Positions 34,486-48,018 of a DNA stretch of 64,000 nucleotides are shown here, piece by piece. Made by a program: the position numbers and the translations under genes. The notes below the pieces were generated by a model. The model did no database searches and had not been told where the DNA came from. It saw nothing but the letters and a program-made list of their open reading frames with translations. This DNA comes from Xylaria sp. FL1777. Lineage: Eukaryota; Ascomycota; Sordariomycetes; Xylariales; Xylariaceae. How positions within the stretch are numbered: position 1 is the first letter of the stretch; the number at the start of each line of letters is the position of its first letter. The stretch lies in the NCBI GenBank assembly GCA_022578965.1, contig MU400523.1:310001-374000 (forward strand), written 5' to 3'.

Positions 34486-37400
34486 GTCTTGCGGCCCACG
34501 GCGGGAAGCACCACTGGCGGGCGTGCTGCGTCCAGGACGACGGTGGCGGCAACAACGATGACGAGGACGGCGGTGGAAAGGGAAGCTGGGGACGATAAGG
34601 ACAGTTTACAGCGGCTGCTACAGCTAGCAGACAATCAGTCAATCACTGTGTAGCGTGGGTAGGGGCAGGGGCGCGAGGATGGTTGGCGCAGGCGGGGCTG
34701 ATGCAAAAGCGGATGCGGATGCAACGTCGTCTCGATTCGGGGTCGAAAGAGGAGGATGTGAATGCGACACCCTCAGATAAAGCGTCGAGTCTCCCGGGGC
34801 GCACAGCGGCTTCATTGTCTCGAGACGGCGATGACAAGCTCGATTGTCATCGCACGGTGGCTTGGGACGGCTGCGGTTGGGCTGGCAAGCAGGCGAGAGA
34901 GGCGAGAGGCAGAAGACACGAGGTTGCAAGCAGCAAGCAAGGCAGGGCAGTTCTTTTGGCTGCTTGGTTGCCGTTTTGGTTTGGCGAAGGCGGGTGTGCC
35001 AAGGAGCCGTGCGTTTGGCTGTTATGGTAGATGGGGTGGGAGGGATGGCTGCAGGAGTTCGCAGGGGACAAGGGCGTTAAGGACGACCAGGGCGAGAGGA
35101 GCGACAAGGGGACGACCAGGTGCTGGAGGGAAAGGCGACGAGAGCCCGGATTTTGGGAGGACGAGCCACGAGCCTAACTGGCTTGGTTGCAGAGTTTGGG
35201 GAAGCGAGGAGTCGCTGGATACCGGTAGCTGGATAGTTGGATAGCTGGATAGCTGGACACTTAGTGTAGTAGTAGTACAGGTTCTGTACGCATATAGATA
35301 AGTAGTAGGTAGTGTGTGTGTATTGCGTATTGCGTATTGTGAATAGTGAACTGTGAATTGTGTATGGTGTAGGTATGCTGTTGGGTGGTGATACAAGAAT
35401 AAGCCACCAGAGTCAGAATGAGGACACCACCACGAATCTCTCTGCGGCGGTATTTCTGTTCCTCCAGACAAGACACAAGACACAGGACCACGGCACGCTC
35501 TCTCTCACACTCTCTGTTTCTGTCTCTCTCTTTCTCTTTTCTCACATGCTGTAGATAGATAGTCAGTCTCGCAGCCCACGTCTCCCTACCACATCTGCCG
35601 CGCGGCACGGCCGTATATACTATATACGTAGTGGCAGACAGACGACCCTCGTGGTTGGGGGGTTTGTGCGTTCCCGCTCGTGCTCGACGCTCAGCAGTTC
35701 CAGGAGAGGCCGGGTGTTGCACAGAACAGGAAGCTGAGGAGCTGTGACGGGAGGTGAGGTGAGGGTGGTGTGATAAGTAGGGCCATGGCCTGGAGAGCCC
35801 TGTGATATTACCGGTGTGCATCTAATTTAGGGTAATACTTTTTTCTGTCCTCGTCGACGTCGACGGGGTGCAACACTCCACAATAATCTTCTTGCTGGGT
35901 CCTCAGAAGTACCTAGCGTATGCTCAGTACTACCTACCTACTGCGGACCTAGGTAGGTAGGTCGTAGGTCGGTGCACTAGCCCACTGGGCAGCCTTGGGG
36001 ATGCTTCTCTAGGCGCTTTCTGGTGCACAGAACCTATACTACGACGTGCCTAAGGGGTGCTTTCCGCTTGGAGTTCTTGAAAAAAACGTGGTCGACTGTA
36101 CCTACCTGTGCGCAAGGTAAAGTCAGTGCATGCCTACTACCTCCTGCGTACATACAGGTTAGGTAAGTTATCTAAGTACTTACCTACATAGTAACTCTGT
36201 TGCTACTACACATACACATACGCATACGCATACAACAGGCCTACACGTGTACTCAGTAGAGGTATGGCAGCTTCGGCGGGGAATGGGACAGGGGACATTC
36301 ATAGGCTGTCGCAGGCCTTCTCCAGGCCTTCCTCGAAGCCCCCAGATTGCCAAGAGCACATGTGAAGCCACCAAGATATGATCTCGGATCCATCCCGTCA
36401 CGCACGACGAGTACCGGCCGTACACTACTGTACAGCTGTGGATAGGCTCGATTGTCTGCGTCTACATATACTGCGTGCATCCAGCAAGTTTTATGCTCGA
36501 TGATGACAGGTGAGGCTGCAGCCAAATGCGAGTTGCTGACTTGGAGCGAATGGTAGACAATTGTTCATGACTTACTTGCTTGCTTACTTACTCCCTTACG
36601 ACAATATCCCAGCCTCGGTAGGCGACCAAGACAGGGCTCCAGGGCTTCAGATACACGTGTAGGTTGCAATGCCGGGCTTTACTGCGTACATCACATCCCG
36701 TCCAACCGCCGAACACAAATCCCGGTACCTACCTACTATAGTATAGAGACAATAATACGCAGTACCTAGTGCTGACTTGCTGACTGGGCCACGGCCAGAG
36801 AGTGAGAGAATGCGATGATGCGAGAACGAGAAGAAGAGAAGAAGAAAAAGAAGGCTCCCTCGCCTTGCAAGGAATGTCTCACCACACCCTCCTTCACACG
36901 TGTGCAGCGCCACGGCACAGCTTTGGCCTCCTACAAGTTGACTGACTTGACATGCCATGGGAGCATTCGGGTCGGAAACAGGTCGGCGAAGGAGAGTATC
37001 GTACGTTTATTCTGCTGTTTCTCGGAACCCAATGTTTCGCTGTTATATCTATCATACGATTCATCACGTCAACCCACCACCGAAGTCGACATACGGAATA
37101 CTGAGGACTCTCCAAATTGGAAAAGATAGACAGAGAAGGGTAGAAAGAAATCACTCCAGATATGACAGCACCCGTTTTGCATTCATGCAGTCCCCGGTTC
37201 AGCTCAACTGTCGTAGTATGCCGGATGCATGATCGCCAACACGTGCATCATCTTGCATACATATATACCTCTCAATCGTTTATCTACCTACTGCGTACAT
37301 ATACACGTGTAGATGGTTTACTGCACCCAGACTTCTAAATTGGGAACGGATTCTAAGCCACCGCCTACGTTACTGGCCTGTCAGAGTTCGTGGGAACTAG

Positions 37401-37816
37401 CTCAACAATGAATAATTGACAACTCGCCCTCGCCGCTGCTCGTTGCTCATCACGACTATTTGTTGCATCTTAGTTATTCCACTGCACAAGCATTATTATG
37501 CCTCGGAATGATACCTCATAGTCTTTATCACCTCGGTCACTCGCACACCTCCTTGCTCCAAGTCGCAAATACATTTTGACGCACGATTCAATGATAACTG
37601 AAAGAGTGCCCAGTCGTCTTTTTTCGGTAACTTCGGAAATGCGTCCCGCCTACCCCCTTTCTGGACAGGCAAATGCCTCTCCGCTATGTCGGATTACGGT
37701 GAAATGGAGAGCCGCTTCAGCTCTATGTATAGGGTTCATAAGGTAGCTGTTTTCCCTAATGTGATTACATACTATTCTTCTCCGCCGCCTTTAAACCTGG
37801 ATAAGCGTTTGTTGTG
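34486..37816. other. Intergenic region upstream of CNL1 and the SGNH esterase
   Basis: About 3.3 kb between divergent genes. Open frames up to 186 codons exist (for example 35261-35821 on minus) but lie in low-complexity sequence and look non-coding. It contains tandem repeats, three TACTGCGTA copies (36680, 36756, 37289) and a near-palindromic CCTACCTACTGCGG...TAGGTAGG tract at about 35932-35960. Confidence 0.55.
35227..35258. repeat. Four tandem copies of an 8-mer (agctggat)
   Basis: Units agctggat, agttggat, agctggat and agctggac are directly readable. They lie upstream of CNL1 and may be transcribed leader or promoter DNA. A period-7 tattgcg-like repeat follows at about 35320. Confidence 0.85.
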
Positions 37817-39513
37817 ATGAGGGTCAAGACGTGGGCATTAGCCCTAGCTCTGTGCGTTATTGTTGAGGGCACGATACTTCAGAATGGCCAAGTGAGGGAG
37901 ACGAATTTTCCCGATACCAGGATCAATGATATTTCTGCGTATAACTTCGAGACATTCGATGCAGACGCTGCGGAACTATCGTATAAAGGTCGGTGGGATT
38001 CGAAAAGGGTGTCATACTGGTCGTAAGTGAACATATATTTTAGCAAGGGGTTCTGGTATCACCGTATCATATATGATTATTCTGATAATCAAAAAGAGCC
38101 CCGGGGCTTGTTTTCGGCTTCTCGGGAGACACGGTCGCTATCACCTTCGGCGAGAATACCATTAATGGGACACTCGTCGGCTATCGAGTCAGTGGTATGG
38201 ACTGGACCTTCACGAACGTCACCGTAGGAGGAACGCATTTACTTGTCACTCCCGAGACACCGGGGGTTGCCGAGACATACCCCGTAAATCCGCAGCGGTT
38301 CGAGATGCGCGTTTCAAACTGGGGCTATGGAGTTCAGATCGACAAGGTTCACGTCGGCGCTGGGGAGTCTTTGATCAAGATTCCATCCTACAATCGAACC
38401 ATAGAATTCATCGGAGATAGTCTATCGGCGGGTGACTTCCAGAGTTACGAAGGCCTATCGAGTTTTGCATATGGAGTGGGCGAAGGTCTTGGCCAGACTG
38501 AGTATTACGTGACTGCGTTCCCTGGGATTTGCGTAGCGGATCAGGAATGTTGGGGCAACCCCCGGGGACAGGTGCACCAGTGGTTCTATTCTTCTGATAC
38601 AAGCTGGCGAGCAACAGAAATCTGGGGTGGTATGTTGCTCACATTCTTATAAAGGAGCAGATCTAGAGAGGCAGTATCCTCTTAGCTCTCACCCCTGACA
38701 TTGAGTGCTCAGTAACTAATGATTGGCAAGACAACCCTGAGCCCTGGGACTTCGAGAAGATGGAGACCACCCCAGATATTGTCGTTATCAACCTCGGCAC
38801 AAATGACAACAACGTAGCGAATAACGTATCAGCCACGTCGTACGTTGACGCTTATGAGAAACTCATTCAAGGTGTCCATGGCAAATATCCAAACGCGCAG
38901 GTTGTCGTCATGGTTGTGCCCCCCACCATAAAGTTCTCTACTCTTGTCAATCCCTTAAATCTCTACAAGTTTGACAATCACGTAGAAGGCTAGGACTAGC
39001 AGCTTATTCGCCTATTGACAGGAACTTTGGCTCGGATTCTACCAATATGGCAACAGCTATGGCCAAAACCAAGGATTCCAACAGGAGCTGGAGAATATAG
39101 TAGCTTATTTCAACTCGGACGAGTACTTATCGGCGCCGAAGATATGGGATGGCACGACAGAGACCGTCAAGACACTCGATACGCCAAGCAAGCCCTTTGT
39201 CTACTACTTTCGGACTAAGGGCATTCTACAGCACAACGACATCGGCCCCCAGTATCATCCTACAGATGTCGGTGCGATAAAGGTTGCTAGCCATCTGCTT
39301 CAGTATATCAAGTTGACATTTGGCTGGGATTTAGTTGCCACTGGGCCTGAGTATGTAGTTCCCACCTTGTTAATCACTTATCATCCCTTACACTCCTTGG
39401 GATAGTATAGATGCGTATCTTTCGAACTTGAATGGAAGTAGCGTAGCTAACAAGTTATACTCGACAGGGTATTCCATGAGACGTTATACTGGAATGATCA
39501 GGATAGTTACTGA
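37817..39513 (+). CDS. Secreted SGNH/GDSL esterase, CE2-like (acetyl esterase type)
   Basis: Predicted secreted carbohydrate deacetylase. Exons are 37817-38022, 38097-38629, 38731 to 38912 or 38981, 39022-39350 and 39468-39513. Introns 1 (GTAAGT...AAAAG), 2 (GTATGT...GGCAAG) and 4 (GTATGT...GACAG) are in phase and restore family sequence. A hydrophobic signal peptide (WALALALCVIVEG) precedes a jelly-roll-like N-terminal domain (SYWSAPGLVFGFSGD). The SGNH core has FIGDSLSAGDF with nucleophile near S177, then VINLGTNDNN, and a C-terminal HNDIGPQYHPTDVG carrying the probable His/Asp pair. The end LYWNDQDSY matches my recollection of fungal homologues. Intron 3 is uncertain: GTTGTG at 38913 gives 431 aa with family-like spacing, while GTAGAA at 38982 gives a 40-nt intron and 454 aa. 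Confidence 0.8.
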
Positions 39514-41913
39514 TTTACTGAACCTGTCCCTGGGAATAAGGGACTGAAAGAGTACAAGCAGGGATCAAAGGTATATGGATTTTCGTGACATACTAGCAGT
39601 TCGTTGATCTACATAGTTCCTTACCGGATGGTTACACCCTGCGTAGTGTCTAGTCCGATAGCGATTCGATGCTATGTTGATAGTCAGCTACTATGCTTAG
39701 ACCTCTAAAGATAAAAGTGTACTTACGCGAAGGATTACGATATCTAATATATTCTCTGTGTAAATAAATCATCTTTTAGTTCAGCCATGTCCTAAGATTG
39801 AAAGTATACAAAGACTCGGAGCGCCTGGATATGTTCTCTCTTGATTGATTGATAGCGTTTAAAATCGCACGGGTGTACTACCTAACCGTATCCCTGGCCT
39901 CCTGAAGGGAACTGCAGACGTGGCTAGCTGTCCGCTATATGTTATAGATACATTAGCGGCTACAGAGACCACAGTTCTGCCTCAATAGGCTACCTAGGTA
40001 GTAATTCATGGCTTAGTGTCCGCTCCTCTTAAGACGACTATGTCTCGCCGTTTCATTTCGTCTCTAATGCATCCCCCTTTCATGTAGTTTTTGAGGAATA
40101 TGGAGCTGGGTATGTTTATATATGCTAGTGATGTCTCTACGGCTGCCGTGGTGGTGTCTCGTAAAAAAATAAAAAATAAAAAAGGCGGCGTCTCTGAAAC
40201 TTTTATGGCAATATAAATCTGTGGATTATTATACTGACTCCCGTATCTCTGTCTCTGTCTCTTAACTGGTGGTACCAACGAAGGATGAAGAAGATCACAT
40301 GTCGGTTTGAGCATTCGATCTAGATCTGACGCCTGGAAGGTATTATTCCACCACGAGATAGAGATCCTGTGTTAACGTCACTCACTTACTATCTTTCTGC
40401 AACCCCCCCCCTCTCTCTATGTATATAACATGTAGCCCCTTATGTTACTATAGCTAAGTACAACCGTGGCAGAGCTTCAGTCCAAACTACGACATACAAC
40501 TTATCCCTCCCTCAAATAGACACAAGATGAAGAGAACGTCTATCATGGCGAGTAGTAGGCTCTAAAATAAGACCTACAGAACTTGTCCAGGTACATACGT
40601 AGCAGCAAGCCTTCGTATATCTTATTTTATTCCATTTTATCCTATCATGTGCCTTTTTCGTGGGGGTTGATATATGGCACAGTGGTTGGTGCTACGGCGA
40701 ACCTAGGAATTCCCTATACTTGCCCTGCCAACGGAATATATAGAGGCATCTTGGTCATTTTAGAGGTGGTATTGTAATTCGGGGACACGACAGCGGCATC
40801 GATGTCCACAGAATACTTATCATATAACTTTTGGATACTCCGTCATTGTGACTTCTTTATCTTACTATGGACACGGGAAGAGGGGGACATTGCAACCCAG
40901 CTTCTCTTAAAGTCTTTAACCAGTTTGAGCTGTGTTTCCCGTAGTGCTGTTTGGACCTGAATAAGCTGGGGATTACTGTAACGTCTCGTTAGTCTTCTTC
41001 CCTTACTCAGTCAACTCAGTCTCGATGCTATCAAGGACGTTATATATAATCTTTCAGTTGGTTTGGTAATTTTGTGCAACGAAGATGAACCGTGCCGAGA
41101 CAGCTAGGGGATAGTATTTTAAAAAGAAACTTGTAAGAGTGTCACGTTCAAAACTGGTATATTCGGATTTGTCCTATGACAAGCCGCATTCTCCCTGCAA
41201 GATACTCAATTTCCTCCCATCGCAAACCGGCTCGGTTAAGGGACCAAGCCACAACTACTGCCGCCGCTGCTGTTGTCATGGCTCGGATAATGCATGCGAA
41301 AAATCTATGCAATCGATCGTTCGGCTCAGCTTGCTGTCCGGGACCAGCCAGGGCCTCCCGCGGTAGCTCCTGTTGGCGATTAAGGACTCCAACCTGGATG
41401 GCCAATTCTCGGTTCTGTTCGACCAAGTCTTCATGGTCCATCGCGGCTTCGTTCGGTGTTGGCCGAGGCCAACGATTATGAACATTCCAGAACTACAATT
41501 TTGGGTTGGTTGCGCGGGGCCGACAACGGCTCGTTCGGCAAATAGTAATACAACGACGTGGTCTAATGGCGAACATCACCTGTACAACTGTTTTGGCGTA
41601 TGATCTCGCAACAGTTAAACTATCTTATTATCAATAGGGGGCTATATACGGAATTTCACTTAGCTATGCTACTACTTATTTTCGAAGGGGTGGCTACGCC
41701 CACGCGTGAAATAGGGGAAGTTCACAACTGCCTAGTAATAACCTTAAAGCTGAGAGAATGGAGTATCGGCACTCACAACGTAGCCGAGTTGCCGTTCTGC
41801 ATTAGCCACTCGATGTCTACCGGAGACCGGCTGATGTATGTCTCAGTCCCGGGTCTTGTATAACATAAGCGGCGATACAGCATACTTAGACCCGGTGTAC
41901 GAAATACGACGCC
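39514..41913. other. Intergenic region, no recognised gene
   Basis: About 2.4 kb. Most of it is AT-rich with no coding character. One minus-strand frame at 41148-41441 contains a plausible helix (EDLVEQNRELAIQVGVLNRQ) but matches nothing I recognise and has no clear partner exon. It is noted but not called. Confidence 0.5.
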
Positions 41914-42310
41914 TCATTTCTCAACTTTGACAGTTGCCGGTAGGGCCGCAGCTTTCTGCAGAGCCTCATCGATGGCATACTGTAATATTATATATCCCAA
42001 CACTTGTAAAGCATACCTGCCCAAGGCAGACAGACAACCAGCGTCTTCGGCAAGCTGACCAGATGCCTAGCTGACTAAAAAGCCTTTTTTGTTTCGTGCC
42101 CCAGTGTTTCACTCGCTTGCGCCACGGCCCAAAGGGCAGCAAAACCTGGTTGGCGCCGGGTCGTTCGGTGGGCGTTCCTAGAGGTTCCCTCACACCTTTC
42201 ACTCGTTTGGTTGTCTTATTACTTACAGTAGCTATCTGCGGCGTCCTAGATCCTGAGAAGATAGTTCGAGCTCGCTTAGATTTTTGCGGAGTTGGTTGAA
42301 ACAACGGCAT
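41914..42310 (-). CDS. Possible small two-exon orphan gene
   Basis: Not recognised. ATG at 42310 opens a basic frame (exon 42310-42017). A candidate intron 42016-41980 (GTATGC...TTACAG, phase 0) joins it to a 22-codon exon ending in TGA at 41914-41916, giving 119 aa. The sequence is Lys/Arg-rich at the N-terminus (PQKSKRARTIF) with a short Ala-rich helical end. The proposed intron is only 37 nt, at or below the usual fungal minimum, and no family supports it. It may be a decayed fragment or a chance frame. Confidence 0.25.
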
Positions 42311-45300
42311 TCTCTTCTGGACCCTATTTTTCTTTTTCGACTCATCTCTCGATATAACTAGAATACCTACTGGTACCTCTACTACGTGGTCGGGTCAGAG
42401 GAAGAGAAAATAAATAGATAGATTAGGTAAGCGTAGAAAATTGCTGGGACAATCCTAGATCAGCATCATGTCATTTCTACACTACGCGAGCCAGATCTCC
42501 ACTTAGTTTAATCATTTCTCTAAGTAACTACATATATTATTGTACTTAAGTACCGGGTGTAAGTGAAGTTCACTACCTATTCCGTAGGTATATATAGATA
42601 ATACACTCATTATTAGTGTGGGTATACGCGTATTACGTCGCCAAGAGCAAGAATAAATGTATGTGGCAGAAAAAGATCAAGTCTCTAAACTACTATACAT
42701 ATCAAAAGGCAAGCTAACCCTACCAAAAAAGAAAAAAGAAAAATACTTCATGGTGATTACAGCTAGTAGTCTAGTGTACACGTGGTAATCCTTACACGAG
42801 TGATGTAAAATATGGGACAATCATCACATCAATGGGCCCTTCGGCCGATGTAGTAATACCGCACGGCGGGTCTAGGAAGAGTGGCAGCAACCGGCGGGTC
42901 CCGAAAGCCAGCGACAGCATTGATCTACATTTAGGACGAGGATGTGTCACAGGGATGGCGTTCCTTTCGGACGGCTAGTAGATAGTCGTATGGCCATGGG
43001 GGGTGTACAGTACTTTCTCCTTACTCGGGAGTTTTGTGGCGCGCTAGAAACCATCTAGGGGATCATCTCGATGTTCTACACTAGTGTGTGTGCTACGCAC
43101 ATGCTAGCACAGGAAATCGCCTGATTATTATGGGATCGAATCGTCACGAGCGTTGGTTCCGCTACCTAAACGCTGTTATATGTGCACCAACTATACTGAA
43201 ACTGGAACTTGGATAAACTAACTGTGTGCTGGTTTGCTTGTCAGTTAGTGTGCGCCGCTTGAGAAGAGGGGGGGGCTGATCAGAAACGATGCGATGAAAC
43301 CCCCCTTCCCTCCCCAAGAAGTAAAATGACAGGATTTGGCTGTTGATATTTTGTGTCGGAGCGCTTTCGGATTCTGAAAATGCGAAATATGCACGGCTCG
43401 ACTGCCTCGTCGATCGCGAACGAGAGTAAGCTTAGCGTACCCAGTGTAGTGTGCGTACGTCAGCCACGAGTTCATCACGGGAAGATCCGTCTGGCGAATT
43501 CCAGCTCTACGGGTTAACTTATGCACTGTAGTGCGCACTGATGCGAGTAAACGGCACCAACAATCACTGCTGAGATGCGAGAAGAGCTGTCCCCGAAGGA
43601 TTCTCGCGGAAAGTTTACAATTTACCGTATCTGTGCGAGAGGGAGAAATAGGCTTGGCTCGAGCTAGGGTTGCTTGGTGAGTTTGACGTGTTAGTGCAGA
43701 AGATCCATGGACCCGTTCTGCGATCAAGTATGGGAACCGGGATTCTCACCGCAATGGGTGAAGTCTCCGATGCAGGGCACCCTGAGCAGTGACACAAAGG
43801 ATCATCCCACCTTACCGCATACTGCAGCACTCCTTACATAGTACATCGTAGCGCACACTACATGTTACCGCTAGAGAATGTCGAGGTCCGTTGCGGCCGG
43901 ATATACGGGCCAAGATCGCGCGCGTACGCGTACAATGAATAATCGGGGACTTTTTCCAAATGGGTTCCCGTCAGCCAATGCCGAGACGATCGGGCTGATA
44001 CCGAGAGGGGAAGCCCGATTGACATTTCGAACGAGACAGGGCTTCTTCTGCTGGCCCGAAGACGATGCCGGAGAGATCTGGTAGTTTGCTCGCGTAGCAT
44101 ATCCTACACATATAAACAGTGTGCCTTAAAACGGAGAGTTGTCGATCCTCAGACACGGAAGACGCTGGAACAACATCCGGTGACAGCGGCGCTTTAGCCG
44201 AACCAATGAGTTGGTGGTTAAGGAAATCGAAATGAGAAATCGCTGGGTGACGCCATGGGTCGATCCAGAAGGGCGGGAACTTGGGAGAGTTGACGCCACC
44301 ATGGTAGACTTGGCGGTTTGTTGCACTCGCTTACACAGAGCAGACAGACTACGACTGTACCGGTCATGTAGTGTACAGATGGAGAGCGCTAAGTATTCCG
44401 CGCCGCTCTGAGGTGAAGCCCTGACTTTCTCACGAGGCAGCGGCGTGGTTGGCTGTCTGCACTTTCTACGCCGCTGGACACCCCCTTGAAGACGAGAATA
44501 CGAACGGTGAGATAGCTCTCGTCCTGGTTGAGACGTGGTCTGAGCGATGGACGGCAAGGCAACCTCCCTTGGAAGCTTACTTATACGCAGTATAGTGCGG
44601 GGTCCATAAGACAGAAGATAATACTTGCTCTCTTGCTTGAGTCGACGAGTCGATGCTCACAAGAAACCCGGAAATGGGGCGGGGGAGCCGGCTGGTTTCT
44701 TGGCGGCTCGACTGCCTGCCCTGCCAGAACAGCAGCTTGTGGGGATTTAGTTGACAGAAATCCCAAAACGTGGCTAACGGTCTGCCAGAGTGGGAAAGCC
44801 AAAAAGTCGCTTGGTTTTCGGTGCTCACGAGTTGTCAGGGGTGCCTCTTGTAGTGTATACTAAGATTGGGCTGGTCGATGAAAGTGACAGAGGCCCTTCC
44901 CTCCACTCCGCCTGGGAAGGCCCGAAGCCTCAACGTGGTTGTTTATCTGCATACCAGGATGGCCATTGGCTCGGTGACCATTAAGCACATGAAGTCTTGG
45001 CCGGTATTTTCTAGTTTAGTGTCATGGTTTTGACCACCTGAAAGTCGCTTCTGCATGTAGGTAGGTTTCTCGACATGATAGCTGAAAGACACCTGTTCTA
45101 TCATTCTGGTCTGACCCTAATCGAGGCCCGAGTCTATCCTTGGGCAGTTGGAACCGCATACGCTAGATGATTTAACTTTTTGGCTAGAAGAGACGGCATG
45201 GGCCTGGCCACTCTCACACGACCGAGTAAGTAAGAGTATGCTGTACCGGTCGAAGAAGCTAAGAGCACATCCAGTAGGTAGGCAAGCGGACCACTGATAT

Positions 45301-47025
45301 GCTACTACATTAGTACGAGTGATAGCCTACTCTAGCGTTATTATGCGTTGTACGCACTACTTTGCAGCAGCCTCTGGATGGAAATGGAAATGGCATTTGA
45401 GAGATATTTGAGAGAGAGAGGACGGTCATTTGAGATAGCCGAAAAGAACAGACATGTTAAGCTGTATTTAACCCAGCTTACCTCTGCCAAGACGCTCAGA
45501 ACGGGGCGAATTCTAGGAATAGGATCGCGGATCATATGGGTTGAGTAAATAAAAGCTAGAGACTACAGCCGCAGCCAGTGGCTCGGGTGGTTTTGTCAAT
45601 ACTGCATGCATGGAAGCGTCGACGATCGACATAAGCCCTACTATATCAGGCGCCGGGAATAAAGAAGATCACTAGCTGGGAATAACCTCCATAGGGCATA
45701 GTCCTAGGCAATATTTAAATACACTATTCACGAGTGAAGAAATCCAGGAGCGTGGTAATTTCCGATCCCTAGCTCAGTCTATAATTTGCTTAGCCCTAGT
45801 GATATTATCCTGCTTTTGTTCTGCTAATTAGCCGTGCTGTCAACATGGCTTTCGGCAAGGCATCTTGATGATGATCCTCTCGTGACGTTGCTTTTTGTGC
45901 TACCATGATGATCATTTCTGAATCATCTTGTAGTGTAAGTCACCAGTCCAGCCTACTTCAGAAGGTAATGCTGCATTTGGAAGTTGGAATGCTATGGATA
46001 AGGACGGCTGTGCTGATATATACTGAGTAATTCTATGTAGTGTATTGGTGTCACAGTTCGTAGACCGAGAGCAGTATATGTAAACCACACTATACGCTCG
46101 AAAGTAAGCATTTGATTATTACCTGGGTATTTCATTCGTTCATTACGAAGCAGAGATACCTCGCTATTTATACGCCTGACTTATAAGTAGATCCTCCCCA
46201 GAAGGGAGGGCGGATCCCGATAGGGGGGGCCTGTCATAGGCGGCCACGGCCACATCCACCCACTTTCCGACGCATCTTCGGTCAGTTTGGGGTGCATCGC
46301 ACTAATAAGCCTAGTTACTGACTCGAGTGTGTGTGTGCTGGGTCGGCCCTCGAGGCAATTTCATGCCATCTCACCGCAATATCTGTGCGCCGTTCAGCTC
46401 ATCTGTTTCCGTGATGAGGTGCAGACTTGCCATGCTGCCCACTACGCGATACGAACTTGATGATCAAGCACAACTATTTAGGGAATATTAGATATTTGCA
46501 TCGGCAAAAGATATCATGGCTATAGTAGTAACTAGTATTGAGTAGTGGTATCTCTACTTCATATACACGTACTTCCAAGACCCCATCCCGCTGTATCCTT
46601 GCGGGTTACTGATACAACCACCACCCTTGTACTGTTATATACATTAAAAATAAAGGAAGAGCCCGAGGGAGCCAAAAACAAAGGACCTCTAATGGCAGTA
46701 GCTTTTACCGTGGCCCGCAATATAACGCCATTGAAGATGCTCCCATGAAATATCCAACGCGCCGTTATCATGCAAAGGGGCACAATCATCATATCCACCA
46801 GTCCAGTTCTCCATATAGCTCCTATCCGCTCATTGTCGCAACAAAATAATTTTTGTGACATTATTGGCAGCCGTAATAATCGTTCGAATTCAAGTTGGTA
46901 TCATGGGGACCTTCCTTTCCAGTCCATATCCTTTGCCGAAAAGAGGCCGCACTGATAGAATAAACAAGGAAATTCAGGTGGTATCGGTATTTAGATCGCT
47001 CGCTAAACCGGTCGTTTTTTCTAAA
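42311..47025. other. Intergenic region, no supported gene
   Basis: About 4.7 kb with open frames of at most 160 codons (43245-43727 minus, 44126-44557 minus), none protein-like. One TACTGCGTA copy at 44584 and GTAGGTAGG at about 45058. AT-rich stretches alternate with moderate-GC stretches. I see no RNA gene or mobile element. Confidence 0.5.
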
Positions 47026-48018
47026 TTAGCGTAAAGAAGAGTTGCTGTTTTCGAAGCTGTGGCATCCCCGTTCGTGTCGCTTCATATTACTCCGGACGCT
47101 AAAGGCCTTGCCACAACTAGCATGGGGGCATTTGAAAGGCTTCTCTCCTGTATGAGAGTGGCTATGAATGCGTAGAGAGCTTGGCCGCGAGAACGCTTTG
47201 TTGCATGTCTGACATATATACCGGTCTTGAGACTGAGGGAAAGATGCTGCAGATGATGGTGATATGTAGTGGTGATGTTGCCACGGATTCGCTCCCGATG
47301 ATGGCGTCAGTGAAACTGTGACAGGAAGAGGAGGGAAGGTCTGTATGAAAGTTAGCATTGACGCTCAACACCCCCAGAGGAAAGGATCGGGTGAACCTGC
47401 CTGTGGTAATGGCCGCTGATAGAAAAGCCCGGAGATTTGAGACTGAGCTGTAGGGAGCGGTGGCGCATAGTAAGTGGGCATTGCCGGCTGATTCATGTAC
47501 GAAGATGCGAAAGCTTGTGGGGAATATGACTGGGATTGCATCGGCAATCGCGAAACAACCGGGTTCATGTGTTGACGATGAACATCTTCTACCGGAGGCG
47601 TAGTCTCATAGTAGTAGTTGGCCGTTGCGGATATCACTGGCACTTGTGTAAGTGACTTCGTTGAGGGTGAGTTGTATCCCTCAAACGATGCATCCGTGCT
47701 CATAGGCGGTGTGGGAGGCAGAGCGGCTCGGGAAGGTCCACTACTCGAATAATGAGAGGAATTTGGTCGAGTCTCTGCCTTTGTTGAAGATGCTATTTCT
47801 GTTCTTAGCGTTATGTTTCCTTGTTGGGCGAGAAGATCCATACCTGGTTGCGACTGGGGGGAGTGTTCTGATGTTGGCGACCCGGCATCGGCCATTACTA
47901 ACAAGTTCGAGATCGAGGGAAGAGAGCATTTAGAAGCCTCGTCCATTGGGGGCGAGGGTGGCGGTTGGGGATATCCGTAGTGAGCACCAGGCTGGTTCGC
48001 GTATATGGCCGTCGCCAT
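47026..48018 (-). CDS. mtfA: MtfA-like C2H2 zinc-finger transcription factor
   Basis: Nuclear DNA-binding regulator; MtfA in Aspergillus controls development and secondary metabolism. Two C2H2 fingers lie at the C-terminus: ICQTC...LRIHSHSH, then FKCPHASC...MKRHERGCH, joined by a TGEKP linker. The N-terminal half is Pro/Ser/Tyr-rich with LPSISNLLVMADAGSPTSE. The preferred model is exons 48018-47401 and 47340-47026 (310 aa) around a 60-nt GC-AG intron (CAG|GCAGGT, branch TGCTAAC, CATACAG) in phase 0, giving QRPLPQ-TFPPLPV. A GT-AG alternative (intron 47396-47316, 303 aa) also keeps frame but places the branch site about 30 nt from the acceptor. The frame opens upstream at a TTG; the first ATG is 48018. 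The mtfA name rests on remembered similarity of the finger block. Confidence 0.75.

Noticed and set aside
35261..35821. 186-codon minus-strand open frame upstream of CNL1
   Set aside because: Built from tandem repeats and CT-rich low-complexity DNA; no recognisable domain.
43245..43727. 160-codon minus-strand open frame
   Set aside because: Random-looking composition, no motif and no plausible partner exon.
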